NCBI GenBank assembly: GCA_017521405.1
Contig: JAFXCP010000027.1
Coordinates: 1-64,000 of the forward strand
Direction: 5' to 3'
DNA length: 64,000 nucleotides
DNA from: Akkermansia sp.
GTDB taxonomy: Bacteria > Verrucomicrobiota > Verrucomicrobiia > Verrucomicrobiales > Akkermansiaceae
The notes under the pieces were generated by a model. That model did no database searches, was not told where the DNA came from, and saw only the letters and a program-made list of their open reading frames with translations. Numbering within the stretch: position 1 is the first letter of the stretch; each line of letters begins with the position of its first letter. A program made the position numbers and the translations under genes. This document shows positions 1-7,668 of the stretch, in pieces.

Positions 1-260
1 AAATCCGAAAGCGTACGCGCCCGCCTATCCTTGCGCGCCTCCAGCGCCTCCTCCACCGCCCGCTCAAAGCTCACCGTCCGCTCCTGCTGCTCCAGCGCCG
101 CCGCCCCCGCCGCCACACACCTCCGCGCCCGCCCCGGCTTCCCCCTCCCCGCCTCCAGTGCCATTTTCGCCAGCAGCGCCGCCTCCAGCACATCCACCCC
201 CGTACTCCGCAGCAGCTCCAGCGCCGCCGCCTCTTTCTTGTTCACCTTCATCTTCTTCAT
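1..260 (-). CDS. Probable tyrosine recombinase/integrase, N-terminal part (cut by window edge)
   Basis: The minus strand is open from an ATG at 260 to the left edge of the window (86 codons), starting MKKMKVNKKEAAALELL. The translation is helical and charged. It contains a segment (TVSFERAVEEALEARKDRRA followed by RTLSDF) that resembles the N-terminal core-binding (SAM-like) part of phage-type integrases, where a helix of this sort precedes the catalytic domain. The catalytic R-H-R-Y residues would lie outside the window, so the call is an inference. It is strengthened by the 16-bp inverted repeats starting 18 bp upstream of this ORF, the arrangement seen where a recombinase flips a neighbouring promoter. 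It could instead be another DNA-binding protein. Confidence 0.5.
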   Translation of the reverse strand, partial: MKKMKVNKKEAAALELLRSTGVDVLEAALLAKMALEAGRGKPGRARRCVAAGAAALEQQERTVSFERAVEEALEARKDRRARTLSD

Positions 261-277
261 ACGCTCCAGTCTACCCT

Positions 278-293
278 GCGGTTTCTAAAACCG
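278..293 (+). repeat. Left arm of 16-bp inverted repeat (putative recombination site)
   Basis: The sequence GCGGTTTCTAAAACCG is repeated exactly in inverted orientation at 436-451. The arm is itself a near-palindrome: CGGTTT and AAACCG flank a 3-bp centre, as expected of a site bound by two tyrosine recombinase protomers. It lies between the start of the probable recombinase (260) and the segment that would invert. Confidence 0.75.
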
Positions 294-435
294 TAGTCAA
301 GCACGAAAGATGGGAAAAATCAACATTGAGATGTAAGAGAGTTATATTTTTCATCTATGGGCAATATATGTCACATGGGCTTTGAAAAAGAAAATGCAAG
401 CTGAGGTGTACCTGAGTGTTAGAAAAGAATTCTTG

Positions 436-451
436 CGGTTTTAGAAACCGC
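436..451 (-). repeat. Right arm of 16-bp inverted repeat (putative recombination site)
   Basis: The sequence CGGTTTTAGAAACCGC is the exact reverse complement of 278-293. It lies 94 bp upstream of the MBOAT start codon and directly abuts a -10-like TATCAT at 452-457. Confidence 0.75.
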
Positions 452-545
452 TATCATCGGGCTGCTGTGCAGGGTTATGAATTCTTAGAGTGATATAGCT
501 CATCGATTATAGGAATATATATGTAAATAATTACGAAATACTCTT

Positions 546-1877
546 ATGCTGTTTACTTCTTTTGAATTCTTAGTATTTTATCTCGTATTGTATGCATTGG
601 TCTACCTGATGAACAGGTATGATAAGGTTTTCATTCGAAATTTCCTTTTATTGGTAGGGTCGTATTTTTTTTATGGTAATTTACACGAGTGGTATCCTTT
701 ATTGTTGTTATATGTAACTGTTGTGGGGTATGTAGCCGGGAAGGTTCTGGAAAGGTTTTCTTCGCATCGCAAGGCGGTGGCTGGTGTAAGTATAGGGGTT
801 TCTCTTTGCCCATTGTTTTTTTTCAAATACGCACCGCTTTTAAATGAAAGCATATGGTTGCCTGTGGGGCTTTCATTCTTTACGCTCCAATCTCTTACTT
901 ATATATGGGATTGCTATCGTCGGAAGATAGAGAAATCGTTTGGCTTGCTGGATGTGGCGTTGTTTGTGGCTTTTTTCCCCACGTTGCTCTCAGGTCCTAT
1001 CGAGCGTGCGCGGAATTTAATTCCCCAGTTGCAACGTGGGTTCACCTACAAATGGTGTAATATTGTATCTGGTGTGCAGATATTTATATGGGGTGCTTTC
1101 AAGAAATTGGTGATTGCGGATAATTTGGGGCAAATTGTAGATGTAACATATACGGATTTAGAGACGGCTGGTGGATTAAATTTGGCGTTGGCCGCACTGC
1201 TCTATGCAATTCAAATATACGCCGATTTTAGCGGATATGCTAGTATGGCAGTGGGGATAGGACGTAGTTTTGGTATTCAATTGACTGATAATTTTAATTT
1301 CCCCTATTTTGCGGGGACGATTAAGGAATTTTGGAAACGTTGGCATATTTCTCTTACCAGCTGGTTTACAGAATATGTGTACATTTCTATGGGGGGGAAT
1401 CGTTGTAGTAAATGGCGCTGGATGATAAATATCTATACTGTGTTTTTGTTGAGTGGTATATGGCATGGTGCTACATGGGCCTTTGTGATATGGGGTGCCA
1501 TGCATGGCATGATGTATTTGCTGGAGCGAGCAGTAAGTGATAAGCTGACACATACGATTTTGTATCGTGTGGTGATGCTGATGGGGGTGGTTACAGCTTG
1601 GATTTTTTTCCGAATTCCTCATTCGGGAGATGCATGGTATGTGGTGAAATGTATTTTTGCAGGGCCATGGTTGCCTTTTACGGCTATGGGGCAATTGCCA
1701 TTTAGTTTTGTGGGGACAATATGTTTAGCAATTTTATTCCTTATATTGGAGCTAATGTTGTATCACAAGTGCTATCCCAAGGGAATAGTGTGGCATTGGT
1801 TTGGTTTTGCTCTACTTATTTGTCTAATTGCAATATTTGCGATTCCAGACAATAAATTTGTGTATTTTAATTTTTAA
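546..1877 (+). CDS. MBOAT family membrane O-acyltransferase (AlgI/DltB-like)
   Basis: This 443-residue polytopic membrane protein probably moves acetyl groups across the inner membrane for O-acetylation of a surface or exported polysaccharide. MBOAT hallmarks are visible: DFSGYASMAVGIGR, the FWKRWHISLTSWF motif, and GIWHGATW with the presumed catalytic His307. Its length is close to that of AlgI-type proteins. It is followed after 14 bp by an SGNH-type partner, which fits an AlgI/AlgJ-like or DltB/DltD-like pair. The start ATG has no Shine-Dalgarno sequence. The gene is much richer in A+T than the dcw operon next to it, which suggests acquisition. Expression probably depends on the invertible promoter at 278-457. 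The target glycan cannot be read from the sequence. Confidence 0.85.
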   Translation: MLFTSFEFLVFYLVLYALVYLMNRYDKVFIRNFLLLVGSYFFYGNLHEWYPLLLLYVTVVGYVAGKVLERFSSHRKAVAGVSIGVSLCPLFFFKYAPLLNESIWLPVGLSFFTLQSLTYIWDCYRRKIEKSFGLLDVALFVAFFPTLLSGPIERARNLIPQLQRGFTYKWCNIVSGVQIFIWGAFKKLVIADNLGQIVDVTYTDLETAGGLNLALAALLYAIQIYADFSGYASMAVGIGRSFGIQLTDNFNFPYFAGTIKEFWKRWHISLTSWFTEYVYISMGGNRCSKWRWMINIYTVFLLSGIWHGATWAFVIWGAMHGMMYLLERAVSDKLTHTILYRVVMLMGVVTAWIFFRIPHSGDAWYVVKCIFAGPWLPFTAMGQLPFSFVGTICLAILFLILELMLYHKCYPKGIVWHWFGFALLICLIAIFAIPDNKFVYFNF

Positions 1878-1891
1878 TCTGAATATAATTC

Positions 1892-2773
1892 ATGAAGAGA
1901 TATATAGGTTGTATACTAGGCTTCCTTTTGATTTTATTCTGTACGGACTATTTGATTGACCGGGTTCTCTATTATGGGCTGGAGCGCTATTATGGAATGA
2001 GGAAGGATGCAGAGTTACTGATTGTTAGTAACTCGTATCTTGAGAGTGGGCTGGATTCCGATGCACTTGAGGAGGCCACGAATCTTTCTACTGCAAAGTA
2101 TACGGTGTCTGGCACAAGTTTTCCGACTCGCTGTGCCATGCTTGCTCATTTTATGAGCCACCAGAGTAATGCCGGGGTGAAGTATGTGCTATTCTGCTCT
2201 GACATTTTTATGCTGACTCAAAAGGAGATTAGTATGAATGAGCACGTACATTTTTATCCATTTTTGGATGCACCCGTGATGAGAGAGTATCTTTCACAGT
2301 TCGATACACCATTGAACATGGTGAAACATACTTTGCTTCGTTCGACTCGTTATACGATACTTTCTTTATATTATTCCCTCCGTGGGTATTTGAATGATAC
2401 CAACTCATATATTGATGATGTTGCAAGTATCGAGTTGTGGAACGCAAAGCCAAATTATTCTACAACTCTCAACGAGAATAATATGAAGCATTTGAAGGAA
2501 ATGGCTTTACAATATGCACAGGCGGGCGTGAAATTCATCCTAGTGACCCCACCCACCAATCCACAATATCTTCGTCATTATTCAACTACCTGCGATAGTA
2601 TATACAAATTCTATAGAGAGTTGGCAGGTTTGCATCCTAATATCGTTTATCTAGATTACACAGAACTTGCTCGCCGAGAGTTGTTTTTCGATCGTGCTCA
2701 TCTAAATAACTCAGGGCGTACGATGTTAACGACGCGCTTAGCTGAGGATTTGAATTATTTGCTAATCAAATAG
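1892..2773 (+). CDS. SGNH/AlgX-J-like or DltD-like partner of the MBOAT protein
   Basis: This 293-residue protein has an N-terminal hydrophobic segment (about residues 5-19), so it is probably anchored in the inner membrane with the rest in the periplasm. A block-I-like motif with S46-N-S48 (SNSYLESGLD) and a C-terminal FDRAHLN motif (Asp267, His270) suggest an SGNH-hydrolase-like Ser-His-Asp site, as in AlgX, AlgJ and DltD, which complete acyl transfer started by an MBOAT partner. Which serine is catalytic is uncertain. It sits 14 bp after the MBOAT gene, shares its low GC, and ends 48 bp from the convergent GH36 gene. The family assignment comes from motifs and context only. Confidence 0.65.
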   Translation: MKRYIGCILGFLLILFCTDYLIDRVLYYGLERYYGMRKDAELLIVSNSYLESGLDSDALEEATNLSTAKYTVSGTSFPTRCAMLAHFMSHQSNAGVKYVLFCSDIFMLTQKEISMNEHVHFYPFLDAPVMREYLSQFDTPLNMVKHTLLRSTRYTILSLYYSLRGYLNDTNSYIDDVASIELWNAKPNYSTTLNENNMKHLKEMALQYAQAGVKFILVTPPTNPQYLRHYSTTCDSIYKFYRELAGLHPNIVYLDYTELARRELFFDRAHLNNSGRTMLTTRLAEDLNYLLIK

Positions 2774-2821
2774 CATCTGTGGTGTTTTATTCTTTCTTTA
2801 TCATCCCCAAAAAGAGGAGAA

Positions 2822-4918
2822 CTACGAGACCGGGGTGAGGAGGAGGACGCAGGATTGGTGGGGGCGGTTCCAGCGGAGGGGGAGGCCGTTGTGCATGAGG
2901 GTGTCTCCGCCGAGGGTGTGGTGGTGCAGGGGGCAGTGGTGGCCTGTGGTGTCCGGGAGGAGTTCTTCGATGTGGTAGCGGCGTGTGGTTTGCAGGCCGC
3001 GCAGGGGGATGCGGGTGTGCTGGTCCGTGTAGGGGCGTTGGGTGGTGTAGGCGAGGAGGAGTGCTTGCTCTCCATCGGTGTAGAGGAGGGCGGCATCCGG
3101 GCCGTCGTAGGGGGAGATGAGGCGGTAGAGGTCTCCGAGTTGGGTGAGGGGGCGGAGGCGGTGTGCGAGGGCGATGCGGGTGCGGTATTCTTCCTGTTCC
3201 TGCGGGGAGAGGGTGCGGGGGTCGAGTTCCAGGCCGAGGCGACCTGCGAGGGCAACGTCGAAGCGGAATTTAGTGGTGGTGTGGCGGCCGGTGTAGAGGT
3301 TGGGGCTGGCGGTGACGTGGCAGCCGATGGCGTTTGCGGGGAGGAAGTGGGAGGCGGCCCATTGCATGCGGAGGCGGTCGTGGGGGTCTGTGTTATCGCT
3401 GAGCCAGAATTCTTCGTGGAGGGAGGCGGCGGCGGCATCGATGCGGCCGCCGCCGGCGGAGCAGCCTTGGAAGGTGATGTGGGGGTGCTGCCGGCGGAGT
3501 TGGCGGAGTTGGTGGTAGTAGGCTTGGATGTAGTCGAAGTAGAGGTTGCCTTGGTGTTCTGCGGGGCGAGCGGCGGAGGCGGGGTCTGTTATTTTGCGGT
3601 TGCAGTCCCATTTGATGTAGGAGATGCCGGGGTTTTGCCGCAGGAGGTGGTGAATGGGTGCGGCAATGGGGGTGGAGGTGGCATCCAATACGAGTTGGTG
3701 GCGTTCTTGGCGGGGGTGTATGCCGGGGAGGCGGAGGGCGGCTTGCGGGTGCTGGGTGTAGAGCTTGCTGGCGGGGGAGACCATTTCCGGTTCTACCCAG
3801 AGGCCGAAGTTGATGCCGCAGTGGCGGGCGTGTTCGATGAGGGGGGTGAGGCCGTGGGGGAGTTTATGGGGTGCGGGGGTCCAATCGCCCAGGGAGGTGG
3901 TATCGTCGTCTCTGTGGGCAAACCAGCCGTCGTCCAGTACGAAGAGTTCTGCGCCGAGTTGGGCGGTGGCGGAGATGATGTGTTTGAGGGAGGCTTCGTC
4001 CATTTGGAAGTGGACGCCTTCCCAGCTGTTGAGGAGGGTGCGGCGAGTTTCTTCACCGCGCGGGATGATGCAGCGGCGGAGGTGCCTGTGGAGGCAGCGG
4101 CTGGCATGGCCGCGGCCCTGCGTACTGAGGGTGAGGATGGCTGCGGGGAGTTCGAGGCTGCTGCCGGGTGGGAGGAGGTAGGGGCTGTGGGGGAAGTGGT
4201 GCCCCATGTGGAGTTGCAGGTGGCCGTATATGCTGCGTTTGAATTGGAGGTGGTAGTTACCGCTCCAGGCCAGGAGGCCGAGCAGGCAGGTGCCGCTTTC
4301 TTCCTGTACGGGTTCCCGGCCCAGTTCCAGAAGGAAGCCCGGGAGGCCTTCCTGCGCGGTTTTAATGCCTGTGGTGGAGGAGAGGGAGATGGTGCTGCCG
4401 GGGGCTATGGGCTGGCGGTGCAGGTAGTGTTCTCCGGCCCAGGAGCCGCGGAAGGTGAGGAGGTGGTAGTTCTGCGCGTGGAGGGAGAGGGCGGCACTGG
4501 CGGCTTGCAGCAGGGTGATGGGGTGTTCCAGAGCGTTGTGCAGGGTGGTTTGGAGGGTGTAGGTGTCCTCCTCCGGGGCGGCGGTAAGGTGGCAGTGGGC
4601 GCGGAGTCCGGGCCAGCGGGGGTCCTCCAGTATGGCGAGGATGCTGTGCTCGGATTCGCGGCGGAGGGGGTGGAGGAGGTGCGGGTTCCAGGCGGTGGTG
4701 CCATCCGGCAGGCGCAGGTGCAGGGCGTATTCTCCGCTGCGGTTTTCCGGGGTGCCCAGGGCATCGAAGTCTGTGGGGAGGAGGGGGTATTCGCAGGGGG
4801 GCTCGGTGTAGGCATCATCCGGGTGGAGGAGGCGTGCGCCAAGGTAGGAGAGGAGGAGTTTTCCTTGTTCGGAGCAGCGGAGGCTCAGCTGTGTGTGCCG
4901 GGTGAGGAGGTGGGGCAT
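2822..4918 (-). CDS. Alpha-galactosidase, glycoside hydrolase family 36
   Basis: This 698-residue enzyme should release terminal alpha-linked galactose from oligosaccharides, with retention of configuration. The GH36 nucleophile motif KWDCNR carries Asp438, and the acid/base motif LSDNTDPHDR carries Asp508. An N-terminal beta-rich domain precedes the barrel, and the length fits bacterial GH36 enzymes of about 700 residues. No signal peptide is visible, so it is probably cytoplasmic. It begins 9 bp after the L,D-transpeptidase gene on the same strand and therefore appears to be the last gene of the dcw operon, an unusual place for a sugar hydrolase. A conserved shadow frame on the other strand (2855-5254) is not real. 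Confidence 0.93.
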   Translation of the reverse strand: MPHLLTRHTQLSLRCSEQGKLLLSYLGARLLHPDDAYTEPPCEYPLLPTDFDALGTPENRSGEYALHLRLPDGTTAWNPHLLHPLRRESEHSILAILEDPRWPGLRAHCHLTAAPEEDTYTLQTTLHNALEHPITLLQAASAALSLHAQNYHLLTFRGSWAGEHYLHRQPIAPGSTISLSSTTGIKTAQEGLPGFLLELGREPVQEESGTCLLGLLAWSGNYHLQFKRSIYGHLQLHMGHHFPHSPYLLPPGSSLELPAAILTLSTQGRGHASRCLHRHLRRCIIPRGEETRRTLLNSWEGVHFQMDEASLKHIISATAQLGAELFVLDDGWFAHRDDDTTSLGDWTPAPHKLPHGLTPLIEHARHCGINFGLWVEPEMVSPASKLYTQHPQAALRLPGIHPRQERHQLVLDATSTPIAAPIHHLLRQNPGISYIKWDCNRKITDPASAARPAEHQGNLYFDYIQAYYHQLRQLRRQHPHITFQGCSAGGGRIDAAAASLHEEFWLSDNTDPHDRLRMQWAASHFLPANAIGCHVTASPNLYTGRHTTTKFRFDVALAGRLGLELDPRTLSPQEQEEYRTRIALAHRLRPLTQLGDLYRLISPYDGPDAALLYTDGEQALLLAYTTQRPYTDQHTRIPLRGLQTTRRYHIEELLPDTTGHHCPLHHHTLGGDTLMHNGLPLRWNRPHQSCVLLLTPVS

Positions 4919-4927
4919 GGCGTGTTC

Positions 4928-5398
4928 CTAGAGGGGGTGTTCCGCGATGTGGACTTGCGTGCCGATGCGGACGAGGGGGAAGAGGGTGCAGACATCCTGC
5001 GGGGAGAGGCGGATGCAGCCGTGGGATACGGGGGTGCCGAGGCGGGCGGTATCTGCTGTGCCGTGGATGTAGATGTAGCGCGCGCGGGTGTTGGCGTTGT
5101 GCGGTTCCAAGCCGTGCAGGCAGAGGATGCGGGCGAGGATGGCATCCTCCCCCCGGGCGGCGGCGGGGTACAGGCCCACGGGGAGGCGGCCGCGAAAGAC
5201 GGTGTGCGCGGGGGCGTTTTCGCCGTGTTTGCTGCAAATGGAGAAGTGGCCTAGGGGGGTGCGGCCGCTGCCTTCTTCGCTGCCGGTGCCGGCGGCGCCT
5301 GTGGAGCAGGGGAAGCGGTGCAGAAGTTTGCCGCCGGGCTGCCGGCGTACTTCCAGCTGCTGGGTGGCAATGCAGATGCGAAGGATGATGCCTTGCAT
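4928..5398 (-). CDS. L,D-transpeptidase (YkuD/ErfK family)
   Basis: This 156-residue protein carries the YkuD catalytic signature SHGCIRL (Cys128) near the C-terminus, preceded by IHGT, which supplies the usual upstream His. Such enzymes make 3-3 crosslinks in peptidoglycan or attach proteins to it. I chose the ATG at 5398 because the translation MQGIILRICIATQQLEV matches the beta-strand start of the domain; the open frame extends further upstream only as an overlap with murG. No signal peptide is evident, which is odd for an enzyme acting outside the membrane. It lies 7 bp downstream of murG and 9 bp upstream of the GH36 gene, as part of the dcw operon. Confidence 0.88.
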   Translation of the reverse strand: MQGIILRICIATQQLEVRRQPGGKLLHRFPCSTGAAGTGSEEGSGRTPLGHFSICSKHGENAPAHTVFRGRLPVGLYPAAARGEDAILARILCLHGLEPHNANTRARYIYIHGTADTARLGTPVSHGCIRLSPQDVCTLFPLVRIGTQVHIAEHPL

Positions 5399-5405
5399 GC
5401 GGGGG

Positions 5406-6506
5406 TTATGCCGTGGTGGTGATGACTTGGGCAATGCTTTGTGCCGCATCCGGGCGGGAGAGGGTGCGCATGGCTTCCTCCATGCTGCGGCGGGCGGCGG
5501 GGTCCAGTACGGTGTGGTGGACAAAGTGGTGTACTTTTTCCGTGGTGAGGTCCGCTTGCCGGTGCATGATGGCGGCTCCGCAGGTGGTGAAGGCGCGGGC
5601 GTTGTGGCTCTGGTGGTCGTCCGCCGCAAAGGGGTAGGGGATGAGGAGGGTGGCTTTGCCGATGAGGGAAAGCTCTGTGAGGGTGGAGGCGCCGGCGCGG
5701 GCGATGACGCCATCCGCAGCGGCATAGGCGGCTGCCATATCGGCGCAAAAGCCCAGTACGGTGATGTTTTCTGCGCCGGCGGCGAGTTCCTGCACGCGGG
5801 GGAAGTCCTGCTGACCGGCGATGACGAGGTAATGGACGGCGGGGTCCGCCTTGGCGGCATCGATAAGGAGGCTGTTGAGGTTGCGTGCGCCTTGGGAGCC
5901 GCCGGTGACGAGGATGAGGGGTTTATCCTGCGGGAGGTTGAGGCGTGCGCGGGCTTCCTGCGGGGAGGGGAGGTGGCGGAGTTCTTCGCGCACGGGGGTG
6001 CCGGTAAGTTCGCATCGTATGCCGGGGAAGTAGGGGATGGCTTCCTTAAGGCCAACCAGCACGCGGGTACACCAGCGGGCGGTGGTGCGGTTTGCTTTGC
6101 CGGGCAGGGCGTTGGAATCATGCACATAGGTGCAGAGGCCCATATCGTACCCGGCTTTAACGGGGGGCAGGCTGGTAAAGCCACCCATGCCCAGTACCAC
6201 ATCTGCCCGCTCTTGGCGGATGATGGCGCGGCAGCGGCGGTATGTGCAGAAGAGTTGCCAGAGGAAGCGCGGCATGCGCAGGGAGAAGGTGGGCGGCTTG
6301 GCAATGGCGGGTACGGTGTGGAACTTGAGGTCGCCGTATTTGCGGGAGGCTTCGGCATCTACCTCTTTGCGGGAGATGAGCAGCACGGGGTGGTGCCCCA
6401 TGCTGCGGAGCTGCTGTGCCACGGCAATGCCGGGGAAGAGGTGGCCGCCTGTGCCGCCGCAGGCGATGATGATGTTCATGGGTTGAGAGGAGGGGGCAGA
6501 GTTCAT
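5406..6506 (-). CDS. murG: UDP-GlcNAc:lipid I N-acetylglucosaminyltransferase MurG
   Basis: MurG converts lipid I to lipid II on the cytoplasmic face of the inner membrane. The 366-residue protein shows the N-terminal glycine-rich GGTGGH (residues 17-22), the middle TGGSQGA loop, and the C-terminal region with GASTLTELSLIGKATLLIPYP that binds UDP-GlcNAc in this GT28 family. The start at 6506 overlaps the ftsW stop by 4 bp (ATGA), which suggests translational coupling. Met10 (6479) lies closer to the conserved core and is an alternative start. Confidence 0.97.
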   Translation of the reverse strand: MNSAPSSQPMNIIIACGGTGGHLFPGIAVAQQLRSMGHHPVLLISRKEVDAEASRKYGDLKFHTVPAIAKPPTFSLRMPRFLWQLFCTYRRCRAIIRQERADVVLGMGGFTSLPPVKAGYDMGLCTYVHDSNALPGKANRTTARWCTRVLVGLKEAIPYFPGIRCELTGTPVREELRHLPSPQEARARLNLPQDKPLILVTGGSQGARNLNSLLIDAAKADPAVHYLVIAGQQDFPRVQELAAGAENITVLGFCADMAAAYAAADGVIARAGASTLTELSLIGKATLLIPYPFAADDHQSHNARAFTTCGAAIMHRQADLTTEKVHHFVHHTVLDPAARRSMEEAMRTLSRPDAAQSIAQVITTTA

Positions 6507-7648
6507 GGTTGGATGGAGTCCTGCAATCTGCGGGTGGGCCAGTAATTCGGGCGGATGATGGGGGCATGCCTTTGGATGCTGGTTAGCACGCCAATGGAGG
6601 CAATGGTGAAGATGAGGTTTGTGCCGCCGTAGCTGATGAAGGGTAGCGGCAAGCCTGTGTTGGGCAGTAGGCTGGTCACAACCATCATGTTGAGCGCGGC
6701 CGGCCAGAAGATGATGCAGGTGGCACCGGTGGCCAGCAGGCGGCCGAAGGTGTCCTGCGTTTGCAGGGCAAGGCTAATGCCGGCGATGGTGAGGATGGTG
6801 AAGAGAATCAGCACGGCCACAGCACCGAGGAAGCCCCATTCCTCACCGATTTCCGCATAGATGAAATCGGTGTGGGCATAGGGGAGGCTGCCGTATTTTT
6901 CGATGCCGTTGCCCAGGCCCACGCCTGCAAGGCCACCGCGAGCAAAGGCGAGCATGGCAATCCACTGCTGGCGCCCGGCGCCTTGGGCATAGGCTTGGGG
7001 GTCGTGCCAGGCTTCGATGCGGAGCATGCGGTTGGGGCTGCTGGTGGTAAGCACGTATAGAGCAAGAAAGCCCAGGATGATGGCCAATAGCAGCAGCCAA
7101 CTGCGCGTGCCAGCCACGAACATGACGCTGAAGCCGGATACGGCTAGGGCGGCGGCGGTGCCCATGTCTTTCTCGAAGAGGATGAGCAGCAGCGGAATGC
7201 CGAAGAGGATGCCCCCGGGGATGGCAAAGCCGCGCCAGAAGGTGCCGGCCATCTCGCGGTGGGTGGTGTACCAGTGTGCCAGCGTAATCATGAGGCAGAT
7301 TTTAGCCAGCTCGCTGGGCTGGAAGGGAATCCCGAGGTTAATCCAGCGGGATTCGCCGTTAATGTTCATGCCGATGAAGGGGGCATAGCACAAGGCCAGC
7401 AGGATAACGCAGCCTATCCAGATGGGTTTAATCCAGTGCCGGAGGATGCGGTAATCCGTGCGGCTGATGAAGAGGGCACCCGCCAGCCCGATGCAGGCAC
7501 ACTGGCACTGGCGCACCAGAAAGTGCGTGGGGGCGGCGTTTTTGGGCGGGGTGGCGGCCAGGCCCGTGCTGGCTACCATGATGATGCCCAGCACCAGCAG
7601 GCAGATAAAGCATACCCAGATGCAGATGATGCTGAGGCGGGGAGTCAT
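6503..7648 (-). CDS. ftsW: Lipid II polymerase FtsW (SEDS family)
   Basis: This polytopic 381-residue SEDS protein should polymerise lipid II during septation with its partner penicillin-binding protein FtsI, encoded upstream in the same operon. Recognisable SEDS features are the NGESRWINLG and FQPSELAK segments, GNGIEKYGSLPYAHTDFIYA (the conserved loop near the active site), and the C-terminal LPFISYGGTNLI. RodA is the alternative member of the family, but the position between murD and murG favours FtsW. Confidence 0.95.
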   Translation of the reverse strand: MTPRLSIICIWVCFICLLVLGIIMVASTGLAATPPKNAAPTHFLVRQCQCACIGLAGALFISRTDYRILRHWIKPIWIGCVILLALCYAPFIGMNINGESRWINLGIPFQPSELAKICLMITLAHWYTTHREMAGTFWRGFAIPGGILFGIPLLLILFEKDMGTAAALAVSGFSVMFVAGTRSWLLLLAIILGFLALYVLTTSSPNRMLRIEAWHDPQAYAQGAGRQQWIAMLAFARGGLAGVGLGNGIEKYGSLPYAHTDFIYAEIGEEWGFLGAVAVLILFTILTIAGISLALQTQDTFGRLLATGATCIIFWPAALNMMVVTSLLPNTGLPLPFISYGGTNLIFTIASIGVLTSIQRHAPIIRPNYWPTRRLQDSIQP

Positions 7649-7668
7649 GGCAGAGCGCGGGAGTGGGG

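Larger units (their letters stand above)
278..457. promoter_or_regulatory. Putative invertible promoter (phase-variation switch), apparently OFF here
   Basis: Between the inverted-repeat arms lie 142 bp (294-435). On the minus strand this segment carries TTGACT at 300-295, pointing at the probable recombinase, where the hexamer 17 bp away (AGGGTA) is no -10 box. Just outside the right arm is TATCAT (452-457), pointing at the MBOAT gene; the hexamer 17 bp upstream of it is now ATTCTT, a poor -35. If the segment flipped, TTGACT would sit exactly 17 bp upstream of TATCAT and build a good sigma-70-type promoter across the repeat. The GCTTGAC context matches the -35 boxes of prfB and fabF in this window. 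The repeats and boxes are seen directly; inversion and the OFF state are inferred. Confidence 0.65.

Noticed and set aside
261-545. Small plus-strand ORFs (for example 158-385) spanning the inverted repeats
   Set aside because: Proline/serine-rich reading of the antisense of the recombinase start, then an AT-rich regulatory stretch; no plausible start or composition.
2855-5254. 799-codon plus-strand ORF over the GH36 and L,D-transpeptidase genes
   Set aside because: It is antisense to two genes with clear catalytic motifs; the Gly/Val/Glu-rich translation is typical of a GC-rich shadow frame.
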